From the NCBI GenBank assembly GCA_006384855.1, contig VCJN01000865.1:1-64000 (forward strand): 64,000 bases of DNA. The letters run 5' to 3'. The translations under genes were made by a program, and so were the position numbers. This document shows, in pieces, positions 55,433 to 64,000 of the stretch. How positions within the stretch are numbered: the first letter of the stretch is position 1; each line of letters starts with the position of its first letter. The notes under the pieces were generated by a model, which worked only from the letters and a program-made list of their open reading frames with translations, did not search any database and was not told the DNA's origin. The DNA is from Tetraselmis striata. Lineage: Eukaryota; Chlorophyta; Chlorodendrophyceae; Chlorodendrales; Chlorodendraceae.

Positions 55433-56926
55433 CTGATGCCACCAGTGGTGGGGTACATGGAGCAACTCCCCAGGCTGAAGGCGCACACGGAGCCCGCCCA
55501 TGGCCTGCACCTGGCGCGCGCTCATCTGAGAGTATACGGATGACTCCTCGTATGGGATGCGTGTGGGTCTCAGCGCAGAGGTAGCTTCTGCGCCGCACAG
55601 CACCCACGTTAGTCGTTTGAACCTCGAGTGGCCGGCTACCTCCGCATCACGGTGGCAGCGGCGCAGAGAAGACTGAGGAGGGAGGTGGCACCTGGCGGGA
55701 AGAGCGTCCACTCCTTCTCCCCGAATACCTGCGCCACGAGGTTGCCCCCGTAGCAGTCCTGGTGCAGCCCTGTGGCGGCGCCAGGGCTGCCCACCCACAG
55801 CACGCTCTCTGCCGGAGCAACACCGCCGCTGACAGGCCCCAGAGCTGCCCAGTTCACTGCCTCATCCCGCATCTCCAGGTGCTCCGCAAAGATCTAGCAG
55901 CAGCTCAAGCCAGGCAAGCACCATGAGAAGCAGCATTCCCGACCATATGGGAAGATACAACCCCCCCCCCCCCCCCCCTCTTGCTCTCCTACACCCCCGG
56001 CATTATCAGCGTGTCAGACATCAACCGGTCAGGCAGCAAGACTCAAACTCCAGGTTTCGAATCGGCGGCACTACCTCGTGGAAGTATTTGTAGTCAAGGT
56101 ACGCAAAGAAGGCGTCGCGGTTGAGCGCGCATAGACTGTGGCAGTTGGCCCCTGTGGCAGCGTGGATGCAGCCGCCCTGTCTGCTCATCCAGTCGCAGAG
56201 CTCGGCCAGGCGGCAGCGGTGGGGGATACACTCGCTCTCGCGTGGGATACATCCCTTTGTGGAGAGGAATATGGGGGGGGGGGGGGGGGGGGGATCATAA
56301 GCGCTTCAGCCCACGCATCGATAAATCTCGGCAACTGGGAAAAGCCATCCTGCTCTGGGGTGCGCGGAACGATCAACCAAGGGAGGCGGGTAAACCTCCT
56401 GGCGCTTGCCGATACGCAGCACAACCTCCAGCTCACCACATGCCTGGGTCAGTTTTTCGGGTGTCCACGCGCGTATGGCCCAGTCATTGAAGGCGCCCTG
56501 CGTATCACGGTGGAGCAGGGGGCAGGACGTGCGCACCCATCAGCCAGCCTCAGTGCCACAGCGCGTCTTGAATGCTGCCGACCATCACAGTTTGCCGAGC
56601 AACAAATTCTGCTGTTTCCCGAGGTTGTGGCCGGCGCCCTCTGTTAGTAGGCACATCAGCGAGGTAGTACAATGTGAAATCGCGCGCAGAGCTCTCACCT
56701 CCAGCACAATCGGCGCGGTGGCTGTGGAAAGTGTGTGTCGTAGCTCGTGAGAAGCTGACCAGTGAAGGAGGGTGGGGCAAGGGCCCGTGCTGCGGTCCAT
56801 CCTAAACAGCGAAGCTCCCGTCGTGTTTAAAAGCCGAACTGCCAAAGGGACTGGAGAGATTGAGTCAAATCGCGAAAGAGTAGCGAAACTTCGGCGATGG
56901 CCGCGCGGCGACATCACGTGGGGCAA
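54797..56926 (-). CDS. JmjC/cupin-8 oxygenase, HSPBAP1-like
   Basis: Predicted Fe(II)/2-oxoglutarate dioxygenase of the small JmjC class. Exons: 56926-56699, from 56497 (end uncertain), about 56230-56075, 55893-55692, 55587-55433, 55201-54797. Motifs in order: [26 protein letters not shown] (entry strand and helix), [42 protein letters not shown] (iron ligands His and Asp), [45 protein letters not shown] (distal His), SVSVNVWV. The order and the phrases LVAQVxGxKxWxLFPPE and [11 protein letters not shown] closely follow HSPBAP1-type proteins. The C-terminal ~100 residues are acidic and private. The start could instead be Met at 56800. Within exon 2 the frame appears to change after LRIG (see findings). 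Substrate unknown. Confidence 0.88.
55202..55432 (-). other. JmjC intron 5, largely (GT)n
   Basis: On the coding strand donor GTGCGTGTGTGTG runs straight into ~145 bases of GT with a few CT steps. The acceptor is AATACCACGCAG. The intron separates HHWWHQ from [14 protein letters not shown], in phase. Confidence 0.88.
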
Positions 56927-57327
56927 GCAGGGGGAGCCATGCCCGCCACACTGCTGTCACGACGGGCTGGGCGTAGCGTAGAAGGGTTGCGACAGGGGAG
57001 AGGTGCGCGAAGGCCGTGACTGCCAACAATGCCTGCTCGCTGGCTACGAGGATAATCGCTGTGGACGTGGCGACTAGCGACAGTCACTCCTGTTGAGGAT
57101 GCGCCGTCTCGTCACATATGTGAGATTTGATGAGTCGCCAGGCGGCACGCCAGGAGGCGATACTGTACGTCGTCACTGTCGATTTGTTGCTTGTTGCGTT
57201 TGTTGTGTTTGCTGGGATGATAGTATCGTCGCTGCTGGCCGTGTTGTAAGCTGCAGGTGTGGTCGCACCATCCGGACGTCAGCGGCAACCTGCTGGCCTG
57301 CTGGGCGGCGGCTGGAGACTACCAGAA
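56927..57327. other. JmjC 5' flank
   Basis: Region upstream of the JmjC start codon up to the left end of TIR copy B. No TATA box or other element is recognised. Confidence 0.35.
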
Positions 57328-58799
57328 CTACACCCTTCCATATAAGTTCCGATATCGCCTTCTGCTGCTAGCTCATGTAAGTATATAAGTCCCAGGCCCC
57401 TTTCTCGCCGAATCCGATCTTACGAATAGTACCCTTAGTAGGGCAGCAGCTGAAATCTATGTTTTTTATGACCTGAAATCCTGTTCATAAATCCTGGATT
57501 TATGCTCAGCCTTTATCGCCACAGGGTTTAAGCAAAGCCTTTTGGCCCTAACAAGTGCCCTACACGAGTGGCACTTGCGCGCCACACTGAGCGTTTCCGG
57601 TACCCCCACAACAACGGGGGTTCGTGCCCCGCACGTCCCGCCGCGCATGCATAGACCATTGCATGGTGGGATGGCCAAGGGTGGGCCAGGAGACATGTCG
57701 GCAAAGAGGCTAGGGTATTTTTGCTTGGGGTGGGGCCATAGTGGCGTGCGCCCGTGCATCCACGATGCGGCGTACGTGATACCATCGCCAGTGCAGTGCC
57801 GCCTTGTGGTGCAGCTCTCAAACTCGCGGTATCGCTCAGTGCGTTGCGAGGAAACGTCAGAAAATTTTCATGTAAATACCAATACAAACTACGCGAGCAG
57901 GGCTACAAATTCCACAGCCGCAGCACGGTCGTCCGACGGAGGCCATTTAGGCACTTTTCGTTTTTTGAAATAATATGTCGAAATCTGACGTCCGTGTCGG
58001 CGTGTGGTCAACATGTTGGCGTGAAACTTAACACCAAGGGGATCTCAAAACCTGATACACTGTGGCGGGACAGTGTGTTTTGTTTTTCGCCCCCGGGACA
58101 GTGTGTTGTATGTACTTGTGCACAAACAACTCATACTTGGCACATTACCCTCTTGAGCGATGCCCACGGTCGCCATGCCGGATCGCCCCTTTCACAACAT
58201 TATTTCCACTAGCATCGACGCATTAAGGTGCACGCCATTGCCGCCCCACTGGGCTCACCATGGCGCGCTATGAGCATGCGACCATGCACTGCTATAGAAA
58301 AGCTTTGGCCTAAGGCAAGGAGGCCGCGAGAACCCTCTCCCGTGTGCGCGTGCAACGATCACAACCGCATTTTGTCCATGATTTTGGCCATAAACCATCG
58401 TCATCGACATGTAGGGCTTGGTTTAAGTCGTGAATGACCTAATTTCAATGCCCTACGTGTATGGTGGATAGGGATCATACCAAGCTTGATGTGGTATGAG
58501 TACGGGGGCTGTGGTGCCCCACTGGCCCATGCCTATTTGTGCACACGAGTGGCGCAATTTGTGGTTTAATTCGAAGCGCCAGCGACATAAGCCCTGCTTT
58601 TGCACGAATAATGAAAGCGTTGACGGAAACGGGCCCCGAGTGGTAATATGGGGTGTATCGCGCTATCGCGGCATTCCCCCCCAACCGTACGACCATGAAT
58701 AACCCGCATGCACGCGCGCACGGCCTCAGTGCAGCCGCGCATGGGCATGCATGAGGATCAAACTTGCAAACCCCCATAAACTAATGTGGAGGGGTGTAG
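57328..58799 (-). mobile_element. TIR element, copy B (full length)
   Basis: Left border CTACACCCTTCCATATAAG, right border ATGTGGAGGGGTGTAG. It aligns end to end with copy A in reverse orientation. Its leftward-type ORF is readable on the plus strand (58080-58437 with one TAG, and 58496-58702). The other ORF is broken by three small insertions. A short LINE fragment sits inside the left terminal repeat at 57348-57382. A ~30-base unit ending in CCCGGGACAGTGTGTTG (58056-58110) is a local duplication not seen in copy A. Confidence 0.88.
57348..57382 (+). mobile_element. Extremely truncated LINE 3' end (about 35 bp)
   Basis: TCCGATATCGCCTTCTGCTG then CTAGCTCATGTAA matches the last ~33 bases of the LINE at 43173-43206. 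It is flanked by ATATAAGT (57340-57347) and ATATAAGT (57383-57390), a perfect 8-bp target duplication lying inside the terminal repeat of TIR copy B. Confidence 0.8.
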
Positions 58800-58806
58800 T
58801 TATTTA

Positions 58807-59262
58807 TTACAGCACATGCTTGAGCTCGCTGCCGCAAAAGGCGATCAGAAAATCACCCCAGAAGGCAACAGGAAACGTCCACTACGGCAAGCGCAAGGTG
58901 GAAGCAACAATGGAAGGGGGTGCGGAATGAGCACGAGCAGACGCATCCGACTTGACCATTTGCACTCCGGCACATAATGCCCGCCCAAGGTATCAATCAT
59001 GCACGCAAGCAGAGACCCGATGCAGCAACCCCCCCCCCCCTCCCCCCCCGTGTGCGCGATAGGTGATGGCGGAACTCAACAGGCTGGCTGGCGACAAATT
59101 TCCGAAGGGCCTGAACGGACTAGCCACGATGGAAGCATGAATCCGGGGCGGGAGGACTGCCAAAGAAGTTGCGCACATCAAACAACACCGCGAAGATGTA
59201 GACCGCCGTCAAAGCGGATTTTCCGAGGCGGCCGCGGTCCTCAACCACAAAAGGATAGTACC
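58807..59262 (-). mobile_element. Non-LTR (LINE) 3' part, minus strand
   Basis: On the minus strand: YPFVVEDRGRLGKSALTAV, then PFGNLSPASL, RVSACVHD, and a 3' end TTTTCTGATCGCCTTTTGCG leading to CATGTGCTGTAA (TGTAA at 58811-58807). It directly adjoins TIR copy B at its 3' side and YR fragment I at its 5' side. Confidence 0.72.
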
Positions 59263-59395
59263 GGTGAACATGTGACCTTGGCCGCAACACGTTACGGGAC
59301 AGTTAATCGATGTGTGTAACAGAGCGAAACAAGAAAATGGCATGCAACTGATACGGCCGCTTTTATGTTTACTCTGTACAATATGTACGTTTTCG
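59263..59395 (-). mobile_element. YR element copy I: fragment of leader and terminal repeat
   Basis: Matches copy G near 28540-28660: CATGTGACCTTGGCCGC, ACGTTACGGGACAGTTAATC and GTAACAGAGCGAAAC. Then, like the copy G right repeat, it has ACGGCCGCTTTTATGTTTACTC. It is broken on both sides by LINE sequence. Confidence 0.6.
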
Positions 59396-59399
59396 ACGG

Positions 59400-61720
59400 C
59401 TCTCAACCCGGCCCCTCTGTCCGGATTCCAAGCCGTCGAGGGGCCCGCTAGGGTTGCGTCCTCGGCCCCATCATGTTCGCCGCCGTCGCTGTCCGAGTGT
59501 ATGCTCGCATCGCCGCGGCTGTCCCCAGTCACTCGGTGTTGGCAGCCTTCTTTGACGACGCCAACCTGGTCGACACGGTGACGGAATTGCGCTTGCTACG
59601 TGGGTGGCCCCGTCCGCTTTTGCCACCGTTGGGTTAGGCGACACCATTTGCAAACGAAAAGCGTATTATCAGCTAGGCTCTTTGTCTCCGTTCGGCGCCC
59701 TTCTTTTTGGGCCTTTGTTGCATGGTGTTGCAGCCTCCTCGTCCGGAATCAAGGTGCTTCGTGCCCCTGTGGGCTCGGCTACTTTCGCCCGGGACCTGTT
59801 GGACAAAACGATCGAACATTTTCACCAATTTGGCTCCCGTTTTATCGGTTTGGCCGAATACTTCCACTCCCTCACCGCTACTCATTCGTTGCAAGTTTGC
59901 GGCCGCCGTTTCGGCCACCACATGCGCTCCGCGCCTCGGGGCTTTGGTCGCTCTGAGGGGTATGGCGACACTATTACGTCCTTCCTCGAAGATGCAGACG
60001 CCGCCGCGTTTTCAACGCTCGTCGACATTTGGGGTATTTGCCCCGACCCCTTGGATACGCCCTCCATGCGCACGTAGCTGTCCCTCCCGGTCCAATTTGG
60101 CGATCTCGGCATCGGCGATATCGTGATGATTATCGCAGACGCCTCCCACATCGGCGCTACGGCCATTGTGGCTGGTCAAGCAGTGACTTTCCTCCGTGCT
60201 CAACACGCCACCATGAGCAACGCCGGCGCGTTCCTTTCCGAGCCGTCCGGCGTATCCAGCCATCATAGCCTCTACCTTGTTGGGGCGTCCTCGGTTCACC
60301 ATGCTTTGGCCAGCCCATCGTTGGCGCCCGATGCCAACGCCAACGTGTCGGCGCCGATGTGGGCTGTCGAGCTTCGCGCTGCTCATACCCGTGTCGTTGA
60401 CGAGTGCGGAGACGGGGTGCTCGAGGATCTAGCGGGGCCGTTGGCCTCTGCCCTAAAGCTATACCCTTCCAAGCGCTTTCCCGTTGCCCGTGCCGGCTCC
60501 TCGGCCGCTGAGGCTGAGCCGGCGTATGCGATGCGCTTGGCCACCGCCCTCCAAGCTATCCCGCATTACTCGGACTTCCCCTTGCACTCCATGCGGAAAG
60601 TCTAGGAAACCTTGAGCCACCGCATCCACACGGTCCGCTTCGCAAAGCTTGCTGCGCGTATGCCTACAAGCGGCCCTGACAATAACCGCTTCCGGGGCCG
60701 CCTCTTACGCGCTGCGACGGCATTCTGGTGACTGAACCTCCAAGTGGGGGTCGCCTTACTTGGTGAAGTCCGTGAGCGTTCGTCCCATGAGTACTACGAT
60801 GAGTATTCCATGTTCCGCGTTGCCGCCCATCTGGCTTTTCTGGCTTTCCGGCTTTCCGCTCATGTCCTCTCCCTGCTCGGCGAGCCCTACCGTTGTGCTT
60901 TTTGCTCCTCGGTACAAGGCATGCTGGCCCGTTTTGAGGATGCTTGCGTGGAATTCACTCCTTTGGTTCGGCGAGATTTGGGCGGTCGCGCACGCTGATC
61001 ACGTGGCACGTTACTCCGGGGGCGACTTCAATCACGCCGCACACGAGTGGGCGGCACATGGCCTTTCCCACGTTTGCCACGCCGTTAGGTCCGCCCTAGG
61101 CGTGGGTGTTCAGATCCTCACGGACTCGTCGGTGCTTGTTTCCCTTCCAAAGGGCAGCGACGGCCGGGCGACCGATGTTGGGCTGTTTGGGTATGGTGGT
61201 ATCCGCGGGAACACGGTTGCTGTCGATACCATCATTGCCCCTATCCTCGGCGTGTCAAGCTCGGACCCAACGACTGCATTGCGGGCCGCAAAGCGCCACA
61301 AAATCCAAAAGTATGACACCGGCGGTCCGAAACGGCGCCGGCATGCTTCGCTTTGTTCCTTTCGCCGTCTCCGAGTTCGGCTCGCTGGTCCCGCACGCTG
61401 AGGCCTTCTTGGTGGAGCTCGTGAAAGTTAGCCACACGCACCTACACTGGCAAGAAAATCGGCCAGCTCTTGTTTGCGTGGCGCCGCCGTTTCTCCTTGC
61501 TCATCAACATGGCACATGCAGACAACGTTCTTGGCGGGGTGTCGGCGGCGTGCGCGGCACGTGGTGGTGCTCTTGCGCATGCGTCGCGTCGCTCGTCAGC
61601 CCGTGTGATGGCTATGACCCGGGTCATCGGCTGCAAATGGACTCGCCGCGGCTGATAGTCTACCCCAGGGCGGTGGTCCCCATTGGTTTCATGTTTCCCT
61701 TTCGGTCTTTCTAGTCGTTC
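59400..61720 (+). pseudogene. LINE reverse transcriptase and C-terminal region, decayed
   Basis: Starts within the reverse transcriptase: RRGAR, a TAG where Gln is expected, then GCVLGPIMFA (the normal block is RQGxxLGP). It is followed by LAAFFDDANLV, the [FY]xDD active site. Later blocks typical of this LINE family follow: GIKVLRAPVGSATFARDLLD, LPVQFGDLGIGD, then DGRATDVGLF, AVDTIIAPILGV and LRFVPFAVSEFGSLVPHAEA. The last three form the C-terminal endonuclease-like region. Frames change at about 59640, 60610, 61000 and 61325. The 5' end is missing (junction with YR fragment I). The 3' end is cut by the copia LTR at 61770. Confidence 0.82.
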
Positions 61721-61769
61721 CTTGGCTTCAATGCTTCCCTTGACCCTTGGGTTCTTTGGCAGCTGTTAA

Positions 61770-62208
61770 TGTTGACACAAGGCGGCTGCAGCTGACAGAC
61801 AAGCAACAGCAGGTGAGTGTGAGTGCACAGGACGGCAACACGACCTTGCAGGTCGAGTGAGGAGCTGGTGGGAAGAACGAAGTTAATTTACAAAGGCTAG
61901 GTTTCTCCAACTTGGCTGGTGGGCATGTTTGCAACATGCCTAGCCGGTCTGTGGCATCCTGGCCACTGAAATGGCCTCTAGTAGTTACCGTTGTACCTTG
62001 GTTATGGTACGTTTGATGTAACTTTTCTAGTACTTTATGCTTTGTCGGTGTGGACATGAATGGTCAACAGTCAATTGAGCCTGTTGCCCATCTGAGCGCA
62101 ATCCTAAATGTACCCAGGTGCAGTACCACTGTGGCAGCCTGTTAGAGCAGCAAGAGCAGCTACGAGTCACAGCAGTTCAGCGCTCTCATCAGCATATTAG
62201 TATCAACA
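61770..62208 (-). repeat. 3' LTR of Ty1/copia element
   Basis: 439 bp with TGTTGA/TCAACA ends: + strand TGTTGACACAA at 61770, and TATCAACA ending at 62208. On the coding strand the polypurine tract GAGGAGGGG immediately precedes it, overlapping the last pol codons; the stop TGA (62205-62203) is inside the LTR. The 5' LTR is beyond the window, so the target duplication (GTTAA on this side) cannot be confirmed. Confidence 0.85.
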
Positions 62209-63783
62209 CCCCTCCTCGATGAACTGCATGACCTTTGATGCAAACTTGGCGAAGAGAGGGTTGCGTAGAGGCTTGGTGAACATGTCGGCGGCCATCTCCT
62301 TGGTTTCCACGTAGTGGATATTGATGTCGCCATTCTTGCATGCCTCGCGCACGAAGTGGTAGCGGATGTCCATGTGCTTGGTACGACTGGATGTCACGTC
62401 ATTGGTGGCGATAGCGATGCATGCTTGATTGTCCTCTCCGATAGGGGTAGGGCCGTCAAGTGCGAGTCCCAGCCCCTGCAGCATCTGCCTGATGAACATC
62501 ACCTCCTGAGTGGCGATTGCCATGGCGACGTATTCCGCCTCCGCAGTGGATAGGGTGACGATAGACTGCAACAGCGACTTGTAGCTCACTGCTCCTCCGC
62601 AGATGGTGAAGTAGAATCCGCAGGTGGCCTTGCCTTGGCTGGTCATCGTGGCGTGGTTTGAGTCAGACCATCCAGCTAGCTGCAGCACGTCGCTCCCGCC
62701 GAAGGTGATGCCTCGATCAGGGTACTTCTTGAGGTAGCGCAAAACATGTTTTGCATCTTCCATGTGTGCGCGAGTTGGGGCTGACATAGCTCTGCAAAGG
62801 CGGTTGACGGCCTCAGTGATGTCAGGCCTGGTGGCAGTGGAGGCGTACAGCAGTCCGCCGATGAGACTCCTGAAAATGCTTGGATCGTCTAGCGCAGGTG
62901 AGCCGCGAGCATCGTTGCCGACGCTGGGAATATCAGCAGGGTTGCAGTCTGTCATGTTGAAACGCTCCAGCAGGTCGGTCACATGCTTCCCTTGATGTAC
63001 CTTGATGGTGCCCGCGTCTCGGTCGCGCTCCACCTTCATGCCTAGAATCCAGGTGCAGGCTCCCAGGTCCTTGATGTCGAACTCGTCAGCGAGGTTGCGC
63101 TTGAACTGAACCACCCAGGTGGTGCAGTTGCTGCAGATCAGGATGTCGTCCACGTAGATCGCCACAATGCTGAAGGTGTTGCCGGATCGGTAGATGTAGG
63201 CGCCGGGGTCGGTCTTGAGCTGAGCAAATCCCTGCCCCAGCATGTGCTCGCGCAGCTTGAGGTACCAATCGTGCGGCGCCTGCTTGAGGCCATAGACGCT
63301 CTTCTTCATGTGGTAGACCAGCTCCTCGCCGTTGGGTCCTTGCTGTTCAAACTCAGGGGCTTGTGTCATGTAGATATCCTCCTCCAGGTCTCCGTAGAGG
63401 AACGCACAGTCGATGTCGGTCTGCTCGAGCTCCATGCCGTAATGGGCTGCCAGGGAAAATATGATGCGTAGCGTGGTGAACTTCACGGTAGGTGCGAAGG
63501 TGTCGTTGTAGTCGATGCCATGCACTTGGCTGAAGCCCTTGGCCACCAGTCGCGCCTTGTAGCGTGCTAGGCTGCCGTCGGCGTTGCGCTTGGTCTTGAA
63601 TACCCACTTGCACCTGACTGCCTTCCTGCCGGATGGTAGGGTCACCATTACCCACGTCTTCCTGGCTATGAGGGATCGGTATTCTACCCACATCGCCTCC
63701 AGCAAGTGTGGTGCATCTGGACCGGTCAGAGCTTTCCGTGTGCGTCTGCGGATCGCCGGGTGCCTCGCCTGCCAGATGGGCAT
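62203..63783 (-). CDS. Ty1/copia pol: reverse transcriptase and RNase H
   Basis: 526 uninterrupted codons. Blocks in order: VRCKWVFKTKRNADG, ARLVAKGFSQVHGIDYNDTF, DIDCAFLYGDLEEDIYM, KKSVYGLKQAPHDWY, IVAIYVDDILI (the YVDD active site), TRPDITEAVNRLCRAM, WSDSNHATM (RNase H Asp), STAEAEYVAM (Glu), GEDNQACIAI, TKHMDIRYHFVREA and MFTKPL. All catalytic residues I can identify are intact, in contrast with the gypsy and LINE copies, so this is the youngest-looking element here. The integrase and gag lie outside the window or in the preceding frame. The Met at 63783 is not the natural start. Confidence 0.95.
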   Translation of the reverse strand: MPIWQARHPAIRRRTRKALTGPDAPHLLEAMWVEYRSLIARKTWVMVTLPSGRKAVRCKWVFKTKRNADGSLARYKARLVAKGFSQVHGIDYNDTFAPTVKFTTLRIIFSLAAHYGMELEQTDIDCAFLYGDLEEDIYMTQAPEFEQQGPNGEELVYHMKKSVYGLKQAPHDWYLKLREHMLGQGFAQLKTDPGAYIYRSGNTFSIVAIYVDDILICSNCTTWVVQFKRNLADEFDIKDLGACTWILGMKVERDRDAGTIKVHQGKHVTDLLERFNMTDCNPADIPSVGNDARGSPALDDPSIFRSLIGGLLYASTATRPDITEAVNRLCRAMSAPTRAHMEDAKHVLRYLKKYPDRGITFGGSDVLQLAGWSDSNHATMTSQGKATCGFYFTICGGAVSYKSLLQSIVTLSTAEAEYVAMAIATQEVMFIRQMLQGLGLALDGPTPIGEDNQACIAIATNDVTSSRTKHMDIRYHFVREACKNGDINIHYVETKEMAADMFTKPLRNPLFAKFASKVMQFIEEGC

Positions 63784-64000
63784 GATCTCGATTGCTCCAT
63801 GCCAGGTGGCGGGCGCTGACGGGGTTGCGGTAGTCGATGCGCGGGCGGCTTGATCGGGACAAGCCGGCAGGCTGTGGCGGTCCGCTGGACGTCGGGGCGG
63901 TTGGCACTGTAGGGCGTGCTGGACCAGGGACGGCAGGAGTAGGAGGCTGGGGAGTCACTGCTGGTGGCTGCGGGGCACCGGCTCCGGCTGGTTCGGGCGT
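63735..64000 (-). CDS. Copia pol: integrase C-terminus/linker (different frame)
   Basis: Entering from the right edge, a Pro/Thr/Ser-rich linker (63958 onward) ends SRPRIDYRNPVSARHL, typical of the region between integrase and reverse transcriptase. It is in a frame different from the RT frame. The family phrase expected here (DPQT followed by KALTGPDAP) is split between the two frames near 63735, implying a one-base indel or a sequencing error. Confidence 0.6.

Noticed and set aside
54797..55798. Single 333-codon minus frame through the (GT)n tract of the JmjC gene
   Set aside because: The Val-Cys repeat is intronic. GT/AG splicing at 55432/55202 joins HHWWHQ to [10 protein letters not shown] exactly as in the family.

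Overview
This window looks like nuclear DNA of a chlorophycean green alga (Chlamydomonadales/Volvocales type). That is an inference from three things. Its three intact host genes are intron-rich. Each has a TGTAA poly(A) signal downstream of the stop. TTTTAGGG/TTTAGGG telomere-type motifs, long G/C homopolymers and (CA)n/(GT)n tracts are scattered throughout. I cannot name the species.

Host genes: (1) a six-exon rhomboid-family intramembrane protease (18287-21472, +) with the Ser/His dyad in separate exons. (2) A phosphoglucomutase/phosphomannomutase (about 53261-44048, -) with thirteen assignable exons over 9 kb. (3) An HSPBAP1-like JmjC/cupin oxygenase (56926-54797, -). Splice phases agree at nearly all junctions. 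The exceptions are one PGM junction and one JmjC exon boundary. The three genes are not obviously related in function.

Everything else is mostly layered mobile DNA. 4429-6589: 5' end and gag of a tyrosine-recombinase (YR) retroelement, probably interrupted by a complete, decayed Ty3/gypsy chromovirus-like element (6595-15934; 5-bp target duplication GCAGG). 17046-17757: a three-copy ~225-bp tandem repeat just upstream of the rhomboid gene. 22680-24945: 3' end of a YR element split by a 1.4-kb terminal-inverted-repeat (TIR) element. 25870-28765: an internally deleted YR element on the minus strand. 31180-32700 and 42180-43208: 3' ends of non-LTR (LINE) elements. 32795-36655: an inverted repeat pair enclosing another TIR-element copy. 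37200-40610: a foldback-like element whose arms carry four ~190-245-bp repeats each. 54020-54454: a hAT transposase remnant. 57328-58799: a second full TIR element, carrying a ~35-bp LINE 3' end. 58807-61720: LINE and YR fragments and a decayed LINE reverse transcriptase. 61770-64000: the 3' half of a Ty1/copia element entering from beyond the right edge.

The most interesting material is the YR family (four pieces that can be ordered against each other), the small TIR element with two divergent conserved reading frames and no recognised transposase, and the foldback element. All coordinates were read by eye and may be off by one or two bases.
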